Shown here piece by piece: positions 9,397-17,948 of a stretch of DNA of 57,726 nt. Every line of letters starts with the position of its first letter. The first letter of the stretch is position 1. Made by a program: the position numbers and the translations under genes. This DNA is from Cloacimonetes bacterium UBA3541 (GTDB lineage: Bacteria > Cloacimonadota > Cloacimonadia > Cloacimonadales > Cloacimonadaceae): NCBI GenBank assembly GCA_002376725.1, contig DFOM01000040.1:1-57726 (forward strand). Direction: 5' to 3'. The notes under the pieces were generated by a model that saw only the letters and a program-made list of their open reading frames with translations, had not been told where the DNA came from and made no database searches.

Positions 9397-10719
9397 TTAG
9401 GTACGACCGATAGAGTAATAGGTAAAACCAAGCTCTTTCATAGTTTTTGGTTCGTATTGATTCCTGCCATCAAAAATAATAGGTTGGCGCAAGATTGATT
9501 TAATTCTGCCAAAATCAGGGTAACGGAACTGGTGCCATTCCGTTAAAAGCAGCATAGCATCGGCATTTTGTAGAGCTTGATATTCGTCTTGAGTATAGGA
9601 AATATTAGGTTGATTACCAAAAATATGTTCTGCCTCTTTCATTGCAGCCGGGTCATAAGCCTGAATCTTAGCTCCAGCATTAACTAAAGCATTGATAATG
9701 GTAATGGATGGAGCTTCTCTCATATCATCCGTTTGTGGTTTGAAAGCCAGGCCCCATACGGCAAAGGTAAGACCTTTAAGATTATCTCCAAAATGTTTTT
9801 TGATTTTATCAACCAGCACCAGTTTTTGCTCTTTATTAATCTCTTCCACCGCTTCTAATAATTGGGAATTCAAATTATTATCTTGAAACATATGAATTAA
9901 AGCCTTCACATCTTTAGGGAAACAGGAGCCTCCATAACCTATACCTGGATATATAAATTTATAACCAATACGAGTATCAGAACCAATTCCAACTCTAACT
10001 TCAGAAATATCTGCTCCAGTTGCCTCACATAAGCGAGAAAGCTCATTAATAAAGGATATTTTGGTCGCAAGCATAGCATTAGCAGCATATTTAGTCATTT
10101 CAGCTGAACGAGTGCTCATAATAATTATACGCTCATTAACCCGATTAAAAGATAAATATAGATCTCGGATAACTTCTGCTGCACGAGGATTATCCGCACC
10201 AATAATAATTCTATCGGGACGCATAAAATCCTCTATAGCTGCACCTTCTTTCAAAAACTCGGGATTGGAAACTACATCAAAATTGATATCTACACCCCTC
10301 TCTTCCAAGATTTCACTTATTGTCCTAGATACTAAATCTGCTGTTCCCACAGGGACGGTAGACTTATCTACAATTATCTTATAATCCTGCATATAACTTG
10401 CAATATCTTTTGCCACAGCCAGTACATATTGAAGGTCAGCTGAGCCATCCTCATCTGGAGGCGTTCCTACAGCAATAAATATAACCTCCGATGCTTGAAC
10501 TGCTTCAGCAATATCTGTAGTAAAACTTAATCGCCCTTCTCTTGAATTACGCTCTACCAGCTCTTGTAATCCAGGTTCATAGATGGGAACAACACTATTT
10601 TTTAACAATTCAATCTTTGTCGGATCTTTATCAACACATATTACTCTGTTGCCCATCTCCGCAAAACAGGTGCCACTAACCAGACCTACATATCCACTAC
10701 CAATCATCGCTATATTCAT
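9397..10719 (-). CDS. ugd: UDP-glucose 6-dehydrogenase
   Basis: Oxidises UDP-glucose to UDP-glucuronate with two NAD+, supplying an acidic sugar for surface polysaccharide or lipid glycosylation. The 440 residues include the N-terminal Rossmann motif GSGYVGLVSG, the central motif STVPVGT, and the catalytic Cys in GYGGSCFPKD. The ATG overlaps the stop of the upstream epimerase gene (ATGA), so the two are translationally coupled. With the epimerase and the NusG-like gene it forms a short sugar-nucleotide operon. A 194-bp gap without recognisable features follows. Confidence 0.95.
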   Translation of the reverse strand: MNIAMIGSGYVGLVSGTCFAEMGNRVICVDKDPTKIELLKNSVVPIYEPGLQELVERNSREGRLSFTTDIAEAVQASEVIFIAVGTPPDEDGSADLQYVLAVAKDIASYMQDYKIIVDKSTVPVGTADLVSRTISEILEERGVDINFDVVSNPEFLKEGAAIEDFMRPDRIIIGADNPRAAEVIRDLYLSFNRVNERIIIMSTRSAEMTKYAANAMLATKISFINELSRLCEATGADISEVRVGIGSDTRIGYKFIYPGIGYGGSCFPKDVKALIHMFQDNNLNSQLLEAVEEINKEQKLVLVDKIKKHFGDNLKGLTFAVWGLAFKPQTDDMREAPSITIINALVNAGAKIQAYDPAAMKEAEHIFGNQPNISYTQDEYQALQNADAMLLLTEWHQFRYPDFGRIKSILRQPIIFDGRNQYEPKTMKELGFTYYSIGRT

Positions 10720-11663
10720 TTAAAAAGCTCCTTATTTTTAAAAAACTCAATTGTTTCCCTAATGCCTTCATTCAAAGTATAAAGAGGACTCCAGCCTAAT
10801 TCCTTAAAAGCTTTAGAGCAATCTAAGAGAGAACGATGTAAATCTCCCTTTCTTGCAGGTCCCAGAATGGGTTTAATATCCGAACCTAATTGCCAGGCTA
10901 TAGTTTTATAAAGAAATGAGGTTGTAATTTCGTGTCCGGTCCCAATATTGAAGACATTATTATTTCCTCTATCTAATGCGGCAACATTAGCTCTAACCAC
11001 ATCTTTAACATACACATAATCTCTGATCATACCTTCTGGTTCCTCAGGATAAGCATAAAGCATAGGAGCTTGATTACGAAGTAGTTTTTCTATAAAAATT
11101 GATACTACTCCTGCTTCACTTTGTGCCACTTGACGGGGTCCGTATACATTAGCATAACGCAAAATTGTATAATTTAAATTATATTGATAATGATAAAAGC
11201 GAACATAATATTCACTGGTCAATTTATGGATTGCATATATAGATAAAGGCTTCAAAGGACAGTTTTCGGTAGCAGGATATTCTTCTGCTTCTCCATAAAT
11301 AGCTCCACCTGAAGAAATTAGAATAACTTTCTTTACACCGTGCTTTACAGAACATTGCAGAATATTTAGAAATCCCTTTATATTAATTTCAGCATCATTA
11401 ATCGGATTTTCTATGGAATAAGGAACACTTATTTGAGCAGCATGATGATTTACGATGTCTGGTTTTTCCAGCGAGAATATCTCGTCTAAAATAGGTGAAC
11501 AAATATTTAATTGATAGAACTTCACTCTAGAATCAAGATTTTCTAATGAGCCTGAAGATAGGTCATCCACTACTACTACATCGTAACCCTCTGCTAGATA
11601 TGCATCAGCAACATTTGAACCTATAAATCCTGCACCACCTGTTATTAGTATCTTCTTTTTCAT
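10716..11663 (-). CDS. NAD-dependent sugar-nucleotide epimerase/dehydratase (UDP-glucose 4-epimerase-like)
   Basis: Extended short-chain dehydrogenase/reductase of 315 residues. The Rossmann motif GGAGFIGSN is at residues 8-16, the catalytic Ser-Tyr-Lys set includes ISSGGAIYGE and YAIHK, and the C-terminal half has the sugar-nucleotide domain (RDYVYVKDVVRAN). It most resembles UDP-glucose/UDP-N-acetylglucosamine 4-epimerases; a UDP-glucuronate epimerase is possible because the next gene makes UDP-glucuronate. The ATG overlaps the stop of the NusG-like gene (ATGA), and its stop overlaps ugd the same way, so all three are one translational unit. Confidence 0.85.
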   Translation of the reverse strand: MKKKILITGGAGFIGSNVADAYLAEGYDVVVVDDLSSGSLENLDSRVKFYQLNICSPILDEIFSLEKPDIVNHHAAQISVPYSIENPINDAEINIKGFLNILQCSVKHGVKKVILISSGGAIYGEAEEYPATENCPLKPLSIYAIHKLTSEYYVRFYHYQYNLNYTILRYANVYGPRQVAQSEAGVVSIFIEKLLRNQAPMLYAYPEEPEGMIRDYVYVKDVVRANVAALDRGNNNVFNIGTGHEITTSFLYKTIAWQLGSDIKPILGPARKGDLHRSLLDCSKAFKELGWSPLYTLNEGIRETIEFFKNKELFK

Positions 11664-12232
11664 TCTTCTTCTACAATTTCATAATCCCCTATAATTTTAA
11701 CATCTCTTGGATCAACTTTAACTGATACTGCTTGATGAAGAATATTAACTTGGAGATAAACTTCTTCAAGTTTTTTATGACTTTTAACCAATCCACTTAC
11801 TCCTTTGAGAGGTCCATTAACTATTTCTACCATTAGTCCTTCTGAAAGCCACATAGCCTCCTTCATTTCTATCCTACGATTACGAGTTAACCAGATATTT
11901 CTTAGTTCATCCACTAATTCTCTTTGACAAGGCACATTTAGGTATGAAACCACATAACCGGTAGATAGAAGTTCTCTTTTGGTGAAAAAATTAACTACAG
12001 TAAAGAGATAACCTGAGAAAATAGGTTTAGTAAATGTTACTTTTCTTCTTTGATAGATACGACTGCTTTCGGTTAGGGGTAAATAGTAGGATATATTATG
12101 TTTTAAGGCATATTCTGCTAATTTCTTCTCGCATCTCGGTTTAGTATGAATTACGGTCCAGTAATGATTTTCCGGAGCTAACTCTAATTCTCCAAAAAGC
12201 TCTTCTATCACAACTGGTTTATGAGTGGACAT
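11660..12232 (-). CDS. NusG-family specialised transcription antiterminator (RfaH/UpxY/LoaP-like)
   Basis: A 190-residue NusG paralogue. The NGN domain is recognisable from YWTVIHTKPRCEKKLAEYA and PIFSGYLF, followed by a C-terminal KOW segment (EGLMVEIVNGPLKGVSGLV). Housekeeping NusG normally sits in the secE-rplKA neighbourhood; this copy lies 5 bp after ahcY and overlaps a sugar epimerase gene. That position is typical of specialised paralogues (RfaH, UpxY, LoaP) that recruit to RNA polymerase and keep it elongating through polysaccharide or other long operons. Whether it acts on the adjacent short operon or on a distant one cannot be told from this window. Confidence 0.85.
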   Translation of the reverse strand: MSTHKPVVIEELFGELELAPENHYWTVIHTKPRCEKKLAEYALKHNISYYLPLTESSRIYQRRKVTFTKPIFSGYLFTVVNFFTKRELLSTGYVVSYLNVPCQRELVDELRNIWLTRNRRIEMKEAMWLSEGLMVEIVNGPLKGVSGLVKSHKKLEEVYLQVNILHQAVSVKVDPRDVKIIGDYEIVEEE

Positions 12233-12237
12233 AAAGT

Positions 12238-13641
12238 TTAATATCTATAATGCTCAGGTTTATAGGGTCCAGAAATAGGAACATTTATATATTCAGCTTG
12301 CTGACGCGTTAAATGCGTGAGCACCACGCCCAATTTGTCCAGATGTAATCTTGCAACTTCCTCATCCAGTATTTTAGGAAGAGTATAGACTCCAATCTGA
12401 TGGGAATTTTGCCATAAATCCATCTGGGCTAAAACTTGATTAGTAAAAGAGCAACTCATAACAAAGGAAGGATGTCCTGTAGCATTACCAAGATTGACCA
12501 ATCTCCCTTCTGAGAGCAGAATGATAAATCTTCCATTAGGTAAATAAATCTTATCCACTTGGGATTTGATGTTTTCTCGCTTTATACCTTCTAACTCAAA
12601 TAACTTTTGCACCTGAATCTCATTGTCAAAATGACCAATATTACAAACTATCGCTCCTTCTTTCATTCGGAGGATATGGTCTACTCTAATCACATCACAA
12701 TTTCCCGTAGCAGTTACAAAGATATCTGCTATATCAGCCATATTATCCACCGTATTTACTTCAAAACCTTCCATAGCAGCCTGAAGTGCACAAATAGGGT
12801 CAATTTCACTAATCACTACACGAGCACCAAAACTACGCATAGATTCAGCACATCCCTTCCCCACATCACCGTAACCACATATCATTACCAATTTACCCGC
12901 AATCATAATATCTGTTCCCCGTTTAATTCCATCTGCAAGGGATTCTCTGCACCCATAAAGATTATCAAACTTAGATTTCGTTACGGAATCATTGACATTA
13001 ATGGCTGGAAATAGCAGGTTATGATGTTCTAGCCTTTGATATAATCTATTAACGCCTGTAGTTGTCTCTTCACTGACTCCTCTTATTCCTTTCACCATAC
13101 GATGCCATTTCTCCGGATCAGATTTTAAACCAGCAATGAGAAGTTCCTGAACTATCTTCATTTCAATAGAATTTGCTTCAATCTCTGGAAGCTTACCTGA
13201 AGCATAGTATTGTTCTTCTAGTCTGTAACCTTCATGGACCATTAGAGTAGCATCACCACCATCATCAACAATAAGATCTGGACCTCCCTCTTTCCAGGTT
13301 AAAGCATTCAAGGTACATTGCCAGTAATCTTCAAGTGTCTCACCTTTCCAGGCAAAAACAGGAATTCCACTTGCAGCTATAGCAGCTGCAGCATGGTCCT
13401 GGGTAGAGTATATATTACAACTAGCCCAACGAACTTGAGCTCCAAGCTCAACCAGCGTTTCTATTAATACTGCAGTCTGGACAGTCATATGCAGACTTCC
13501 AGTAATACGGGCATTTCGTAAAGGTTTTGCTGCAGCATACTTAGACCTTAAAGCCATCAATCCAGGCATTTCCGCTTCAGCTAAAATTATCTCTTTTCTG
13601 CCAAAATCAGCAAGAGATATTTCGGCTACTTTATATTCCAT
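12238..13641 (-). CDS. ahcY: Adenosylhomocysteinase (S-adenosyl-L-homocysteine hydrolase)
   Basis: Splits S-adenosylhomocysteine into adenosine and homocysteine in the methylation cycle, relieving product inhibition of methyltransferases. NAD-binding motif GYGDVGKG, substrate segments HMTVQTAVLIETL and NSVTKSKFDN, and the C-terminal YKPEHYRY are all present; length 467. I prefer the ATG at 13641 over the one four codons upstream (13653), because TGGAG sits 6-7 nt before it and the protein then begins MEYKVAEISLADFGRKEI, as in relatives. The NusG-like gene follows after 5 bp; pnp lies 49 bp upstream. Confidence 0.96.
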   Translation of the reverse strand: MEYKVAEISLADFGRKEIILAEAEMPGLMALRSKYAAAKPLRNARITGSLHMTVQTAVLIETLVELGAQVRWASCNIYSTQDHAAAAIAASGIPVFAWKGETLEDYWQCTLNALTWKEGGPDLIVDDGGDATLMVHEGYRLEEQYYASGKLPEIEANSIEMKIVQELLIAGLKSDPEKWHRMVKGIRGVSEETTTGVNRLYQRLEHHNLLFPAINVNDSVTKSKFDNLYGCRESLADGIKRGTDIMIAGKLVMICGYGDVGKGCAESMRSFGARVVISEIDPICALQAAMEGFEVNTVDNMADIADIFVTATGNCDVIRVDHILRMKEGAIVCNIGHFDNEIQVQKLFELEGIKRENIKSQVDKIYLPNGRFIILLSEGRLVNLGNATGHPSFVMSCSFTNQVLAQMDLWQNSHQIGVYTLPKILDEEVARLHLDKLGVVLTHLTRQQAEYINVPISGPYKPEHYRY

Positions 13642-13690
13642 TTTAGTCTCCATAATATCTTACTATGATTATACGCAAAACAGTGTCATT

Positions 13691-15904
13691 TTATCTCTTA
13701 CGATAATTTTTATTACGGTGTCCTGTAGAACGGTAATTTCCTTTATGCTCATCTCGTGTATTAAATTTGTCCTGTTTGGTTGAATTTTGATTTGGTTCAG
13801 GATTACCTTCCACTCCTTTCATAGTTAGTGCTAGTTTCCCCTTTTCCATACCAAGTGCTTTAACATGAACAATATCACCTAATTTGACCATATCTTTGGG
13901 ACTATCAATCCTTGAAGTATGCATTTGCGATATATGTACCATACCTTCTTTAGTTCCGCCCAGAATCTTTACAAAGATTCCATAAGGTTCAATGCGTGTA
14001 ACCTGTCCTTCAAATTCTTCTCCTATTTCAGGTTCTCTGATAATGCTCTGAATCCATTCCTTTGCTTTTTGTATGGATTGCTGATCGGGAGAAAGGATAT
14101 GCACCCATCCATCATCTTCTATATCAATTTCCACCTGACAAGCTTCAATGATAGATTTAATCATCTTCCCATTGGGACCAATTATTTCACCAATTTTATC
14201 AACTGGAACCTGGAAAGCTTCAATGCGTGGTGCCGTAGGTGCCAATTCTTTTCGTGGTTCCGAAATACATTCTTGCATTATATCCAGGATTTTCAAACGA
14301 GCGTTATGAGCTTTATCCAAAGCTATCCGCATAATATCCTTGGTAATACCTTCAATCTTAATATCCATCTGCATAGCAGTTATACCATCACGAGTTCCTG
14401 CACATTTGAAATCCATATCTCCTAAGTGGTCTTCTAATCCCATAATATCAGTTAATACCACATAGTTTTCTCCCTCCATAATTAAGCCATTAGCGATTCC
14501 TGCGACTGGAGCCTTAATAGGGACTCCTGCAGCCATTAGAGCCAGACATCCACTACAAATAGATGCTTGTGAAGATGAACCATTTGATTCCAGTGTATCA
14601 GTGACCACTCTAACAGTATAAGGGAAAACTTCCTTATCTGGCATTACTGCTATTAAAGCACGCTCTGCTAGATTGCCATGACCCAATTCTCTACGACCTG
14701 GAGCTCCCATTTTTCCGACTTCTCCTACACTGAAGGGAGGAAAATTATAATGAAGATAGAATCTCTTTTTATATTCTATTTCCAAACCATCAATTATCTG
14801 CTCATCACTACTTCCACCAAGAGTAACCGTCCCTAAGGATTGAGTTTCTCCTCTTGTAAATAAAGCAGAACCATGGACAATTGGTAAAACATCAATTTCG
14901 CAAGTTACTTCACGAATATCATCTAATCCTCTACCATCCACTCTATGATGTTTATTAAGAATTGAATCTCGCACATAACATCTAATCAGCTCTTCATATG
15001 CAGCTTTATACCATTTTTCATTTTCTGCATAGGTTTCTTCATTTTCTGACTGATAGTTCTCCAACATTTCCGCTTCAGTGGTATCAAAAGCATCCTGTCT
15101 TTCCTGTTTACCAAATAACATAGCAGCTTCCGCTATCCTATTACCATAATCAGCTTCCACTTTTGCCATTATCTCTTCTGGAATGCTTTGTAAGACTACT
15201 TCTTTCTTTTCTTTCCCAACTTCAGCAACAAAGTCATTCTGCAAAGCACAGAGCTTTTTAATCTCTTCGTGTCCTGCATAAACGGCATCCAGCATCACCT
15301 CTTCACTTAATTCTTTAGCAGCAGATTCAATCATAACCACAGAGGTCGCAGAACCAGCAACTGCCAGATTAAGTTTAGAAAGGTTATTTAGCTCATTCTG
15401 ATAAGGATTCACTACGAACTGATTATCTATATAACCTACGGTTACACCTGCAATAGGTCCATTAAATGGAATATCAGAAATCATTAAAGCTAAGGATGCT
15501 CCAAAAACTCCAATTTCAGAAGGCTCATTCTCTCCATCATAAGATAGGACATTCACTACTACATGGACTGGATTACGGAACCCTTCCGGGAATAGAGGTC
15601 TTATGCTTCTGTCTATTAATCTGGCAGCAAGTGTGGCATCTGTAGTAGGTTTAGCTTCACGCTTGAAAAAACCACCAGGAATTTTTCCACTAGCATACAT
15701 TTTCTCTACATAATCCACGGTTAAAGGAAAGAAATCCTGCTCTTCAGATGGTTCTTTGCCCATTGTAGCAGTTACCAGGATAGAGGTATCACCATATCTA
15801 ATAAATACGCTACCATTGGCTTGTTTTGCCATCCTGCCCGTTTCAATGTAAAGCAGTCGACCACAAAATTCTAATTCTCTTTTAATAATGTTAAAGTTAT
15901 GCAT
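13691..15904 (-). CDS. pnp: Polyribonucleotide nucleotidyltransferase (PNPase)
   Basis: Phosphorolytic 3'-5' exoribonuclease that turns over mRNA. The 737-residue protein has two RNase PH cores (GGFFKREAKPT early; MGAPGRRELGHGNLAERAL in the catalytic second core), a KH domain with GPNGKMIK (about 583-590) and an S1 domain, then a basic tail rich in Arg, Lys and Asn. It lies downstream of rpsO in the classical rpsO-pnp arrangement. The ATG at 15904 has an upstream AGAGGAG, and a long hairpin in the leader (15930-15995) suggests RNase III/PNPase autoregulation as in Escherichia coli. Confidence 0.97.
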   Translation of the reverse strand: MHNFNIIKRELEFCGRLLYIETGRMAKQANGSVFIRYGDTSILVTATMGKEPSEEQDFFPLTVDYVEKMYASGKIPGGFFKREAKPTTDATLAARLIDRSIRPLFPEGFRNPVHVVVNVLSYDGENEPSEIGVFGASLALMISDIPFNGPIAGVTVGYIDNQFVVNPYQNELNNLSKLNLAVAGSATSVVMIESAAKELSEEVMLDAVYAGHEEIKKLCALQNDFVAEVGKEKKEVVLQSIPEEIMAKVEADYGNRIAEAAMLFGKQERQDAFDTTEAEMLENYQSENEETYAENEKWYKAAYEELIRCYVRDSILNKHHRVDGRGLDDIREVTCEIDVLPIVHGSALFTRGETQSLGTVTLGGSSDEQIIDGLEIEYKKRFYLHYNFPPFSVGEVGKMGAPGRRELGHGNLAERALIAVMPDKEVFPYTVRVVTDTLESNGSSSQASICSGCLALMAAGVPIKAPVAGIANGLIMEGENYVVLTDIMGLEDHLGDMDFKCAGTRDGITAMQMDIKIEGITKDIMRIALDKAHNARLKILDIMQECISEPRKELAPTAPRIEAFQVPVDKIGEIIGPNGKMIKSIIEACQVEIDIEDDGWVHILSPDQQSIQKAKEWIQSIIREPEIGEEFEGQVTRIEPYGIFVKILGGTKEGMVHISQMHTSRIDSPKDMVKLGDIVHVKALGMEKGKLALTMKGVEGNPEPNQNSTKQDKFNTRDEHKGNYRSTGHRNKNYRKR

Positions 15905-15929
15905 TAACTTCTCCTCTTTATCTTATCCA

Positions 15930-15995
15930 AGGGAGAAGAAGCAATAGGCAGAAAGCGGTCTAAATTCTGCTCTCAGCTTATTGCTCGAACTCCCT
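15930..15995 (-). promoter_or_regulatory. Long pnp leader hairpin (possible RNase III/autoregulatory site)
   Basis: Nested inverted repeats form one 66-nt hairpin: AGGGAG/CTCCCT at the base (15930-15935 with 15990-15995), a 4x4 internal loop, AGCAATA/TATTGCT (15940-15946 with 15979-15985), and an inner CAGAA/TTCTG (15949-15953 with 15965-15969). It ends about 13 nt before the pnp ribosome-binding site. In enterobacteria a hairpin in exactly this place is cut by RNase III and then lets PNPase repress its own mRNA. That the same mechanism acts here is inference. Confidence 0.6.
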
Positions 15996-16039
15996 CGGAA
16001 TTTATCGCTTTTATTTTCTCCGTATATGATTATTTCAAG

Positions 16040-16074
16040 AAAGAAGGTGCCCGCAATGATTATGATACTGCGGG
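16040..16074 (-). terminator. Hairpin downstream of rpsO, weak terminator
   Basis: On the minus strand CCCGCA/TGCGGG (16069-16074 with 16050-16055) encloses a 13-nt loop; GG/CC can add two pairs past a 2x2 internal loop. Only a broken T-rich stretch (TTCTTTCTT) follows. It could be a partial terminator letting some transcription continue into pnp, or a 3'-end stabiliser of rpsO mRNA. Confidence 0.4.
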
Positions 16075-16104
16075 AACCCACTTTTTAATATAGGAAGAGT
16101 TTTA

Positions 16105-16374
16105 CTATTTTCTAAGATTTAGCGCCTTGATTAATTCACGATAACGAGTAATATCTTTCTTCTTTAAATAATCAAGTAAACGCCTTCTTTGCCCGATCAG
16201 CTTCAGAAGTCCACGACGAGTGCTGAAATCCTTTGGATGCTGTTTCAAATGCTCGGTTATATCATTTATCCTCCGAGTTAGAAGCGCAACCTGTACCTCA
16301 GGTGAACCTGTATCTGATTCATGGAGTCTAAACTCTGCCATGATAGCCTTTTTGGCCTCAGGTGTTAAAGTCAT
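16105..16374 (-). CDS. rpsO: 30S ribosomal protein S15
   Basis: Primary 16S rRNA-binding protein of the small subunit platform. The 89-residue length is exactly typical, with the family segments FRLHESDTGSPEVQVALLT, HLKQHPKDFSTRRGLL and QRRRLLDYLKKKD. A GGAGG sequence 6 nt before the ATG fixes the start. pnp follows 200 bp downstream with two hairpins between. Confidence 0.98.
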   Translation of the reverse strand: MTLTPEAKKAIMAEFRLHESDTGSPEVQVALLTRRINDITEHLKQHPKDFSTRRGLLKLIGQRRRLLDYLKKKDITRYRELIKALNLRK

Positions 16375-16747
16375 TTCATCCTCCAGATGAATTTTAATAC
16401 AAGTTTTTTCAACTACTTTATTTGTCCAGCAATTTTTTATATATTGAATGTCTTTTAATCAGGAATAAAAAAATGATGCAATAAAGATGAAATAGTAAAG
16501 CGGAAACCTAAAGCAAAATCTCTTAATTGATAAAGCACAGAAAATAAAATGAGGGACTAGCTTTTAACCTTATCCCTTTATCATCTTAAGATTAGGCATA
16601 TAACAACCTTTAGTTAAATTAAGAAGATAGATTTTCTTTATTAACTTCTATCCTTTTAGGGTAAGATCTCTATAAATGAGAAGATCCATCTCCACGATAA
16701 TTATCTATAAATTACAGCCATAAATCGTATTTATTCTACTTAGTAAT
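16375..16747. other. 373-bp intergenic region upstream of rpsO
   Basis: AT-rich gap between rpsO and the secreted His-rich protein gene, both read leftward. It should hold the rpsO promoter; on the minus strand TTGAAA and TATTAA-like hexamers occur, but not at good spacing. A poor hairpin (GATCT...AGATC near 16665-16686) could be part of the 3' end of the upstream gene. I see no coding remnant, tRNA or repeat. Confidence 0.3.
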
Positions 16748-17617
16748 TTATTTCCTGTAACTTTTTTGAATCGTCTGAACTTTATGATAAATCTCAGTTG
16801 TTGAGTTATCTACAATCTTTTTATCCTTATCCTGTTCTTTCTCTTTCTTTTTGGTTGTAATTGTCTTAGGAACTGATTTAACTTTTGTTGTCTCCTCTAA
16901 GTTATCAGGTTTATTACTAGTTTCTTTCCCGGAAGGCGGTGCAGGGGTGTATCCAGCATTACTATATCCATACCCTTGTCCTGCAGGAGGTCCATTATGT
17001 CCTCCGGTTCCATTACCACTATAACCACCCCCAGGAGGTGTGGGAGGATTATGTCCTCCTCCATGCGAAGGAGGTGGTGGATTATGTCCGGGGTGAGGAG
17101 GACAGTTTCCGTGATGGTGATTGCCTGGATGATGATGTGGATGATGTAAATATCCTCCTGGAGGGGGAGGATACCAGAAGATTCCAGGATAGTAATAAAA
17201 AGCTAGGGGGATAGGACGATAACATAATAGAGAATAATGTATACAGATAGAAGTATAACACCTGTCATAATCACGTTTTAATTGGAAGGTAAAGACAGTT
17301 GGATGCTTAAGAGCATCTTTCTCCTTTGTATAGAGGAAAGGAACAAAAATAGTCTTCTTTAAAGGAATATATCCCTCTTTAGTAATAATGATATTTATCT
17401 TTCTTCCCGGTATTCCTTCCTGAAGAACCATATATTCATCCATCATAACTGGATATACAGGACTAGGAGTTTTACAAAGATAAAGGTCAATATCATAAAG
17501 AGAGACATCTGCATCTGAAGGCTTAGTTTTAATTTTGAAAGCTCCAAACATATAATCTGCACAAAGCAAACCTATGCTTAGGAACATACATACGACTAAA
17601 AACAACTTCTTATTCAT
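16748..17617 (-). CDS. Secreted PEGA-like protein with a His/Pro/Gly-rich low-complexity region
   Basis: A 289-residue protein with a signal peptide (MNKKLFLVVCMFLSIGLLCA). Residues about 28-110 look like a PEGA-type surface beta domain: FKIKTKPSDADVSLYD, then PGRKINIIITKEGYIPLKK. From about residue 146 it becomes low complexity: FWYPPPPGGYLHHPHHHPG, then HHHGNCPPHPGHNPPPP and Gly/Pro repeats, and it ends in a Lys/Glu-rich tail. The His clusters could bind Zn, Ni, Cu or Co. The gene is divergent from a metal-responsive repressor and a metal-efflux ATPase, which makes a periplasmic or surface metal-buffering role plausible; that function is inference and no known family name fits the whole protein. 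Confidence 0.75.
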   Translation of the reverse strand: MNKKLFLVVCMFLSIGLLCADYMFGAFKIKTKPSDADVSLYDIDLYLCKTPSPVYPVMMDEYMVLQEGIPGRKINIIITKEGYIPLKKTIFVPFLYTKEKDALKHPTVFTFQLKRDYDRCYTSICIHYSLLCYRPIPLAFYYYPGIFWYPPPPGGYLHHPHHHPGNHHHGNCPPHPGHNPPPPSHGGGHNPPTPPGGGYSGNGTGGHNGPPAGQGYGYSNAGYTPAPPSGKETSNKPDNLEETTKVKSVPKTITTKKKEKEQDKDKKIVDNSTTEIYHKVQTIQKSYRK

Positions 17618-17622
17618 TGTTT

Positions 17623-17636
17623 CCTCCTTGGAGGAG
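17623..17636 (-). promoter_or_regulatory. Shine-Dalgarno with adjoining anti-Shine-Dalgarno sequence
   Basis: The ribosome-binding site AAGGAGG for the His-rich protein (5 nt before its ATG) is directly preceded by CTCCTCC. CTCC and GGAG can pair across a 5-nt loop and so hide the site. It may damp translation, but the stem is short. Confidence 0.35.
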
Positions 17637-17891
17637 TGATATTCTATATATTAATACTCTATATTTTTTACATCCTGCAAAAAATAATTATGTTGTTTCA
17701 TCATAAGATATCGTTTTATTTTTTAGCCAGTTCTATTTATTCGTTGATGATACTTGCTTTTTCACTTTAAACTTTTTGAAATATACTTATTGGAAATGAG
17801 CGAGAAATATAAGGATTTTAACTAGGAAATACTATAGAAAACTGAAGAAACCATAAGTTTGCAAGATAGTTGGTGAGGTCACACAAAAAAG

Positions 17892-17937
17892 TTGACTCTC
17901 TAGCTATTTCTGAATTAATGAACATATATTCATTAAT
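17892..17937 (+). promoter_or_regulatory. Promoter with SmtB/CadC-type operator for the repressor-efflux operon
   Basis: TTGACT (17892-17897) is a good -35. From 17914 to 17937 lies an inverted repeat with arms ATTAATGAA and TTCATTAAT (9 bp, perfect) around CATATA. Its core TGAACATATATTCA matches the TGAA-N6-TTCA core known for SmtB/ZiaR/CadC operators. The operator covers the expected -10 region 17-18 bp past the -35, so repressor binding would block polymerase, and metal binding would release it. The repressor's AGAGG ribosome-binding site follows at once. Confidence 0.8.
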
Positions 17938-17948
17938 AAGAGGATTAA

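Larger units (their letters stand above)
17618..17948. other. 331-bp divergent intergenic region of the metal locus
   Basis: Separates the His-rich secreted protein (leftward) from the repressor-ATPase operon (rightward). The right end carries a -35-like TTGACT and a SmtB/ArsR-type operator, described separately. The left end holds the ribosome-binding site of the His-rich gene and an AT-rich stretch (TATATATTAATA) that could include its -10. No second operator copy or coding remnant was found in the middle. Confidence 0.5.

Noticed and set aside
12607..13014. 135-codon open frame antisense to ahcY
   Set aside because: Complete overlap with conserved ahcY and no ribosome-binding site or family resemblance.
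13919..14425. 168-codon open frame antisense to pnp
   Set aside because: Lies wholly within the highly conserved pnp coding sequence; the translation is low-complexity Phe/His/Ser-rich and fits a shadow frame.
16939..17214. 91-codon frame antisense to the His-rich protein
   Set aside because: Produced by the reverse of the Pro/Gly/His-rich repeats; no independent signals.
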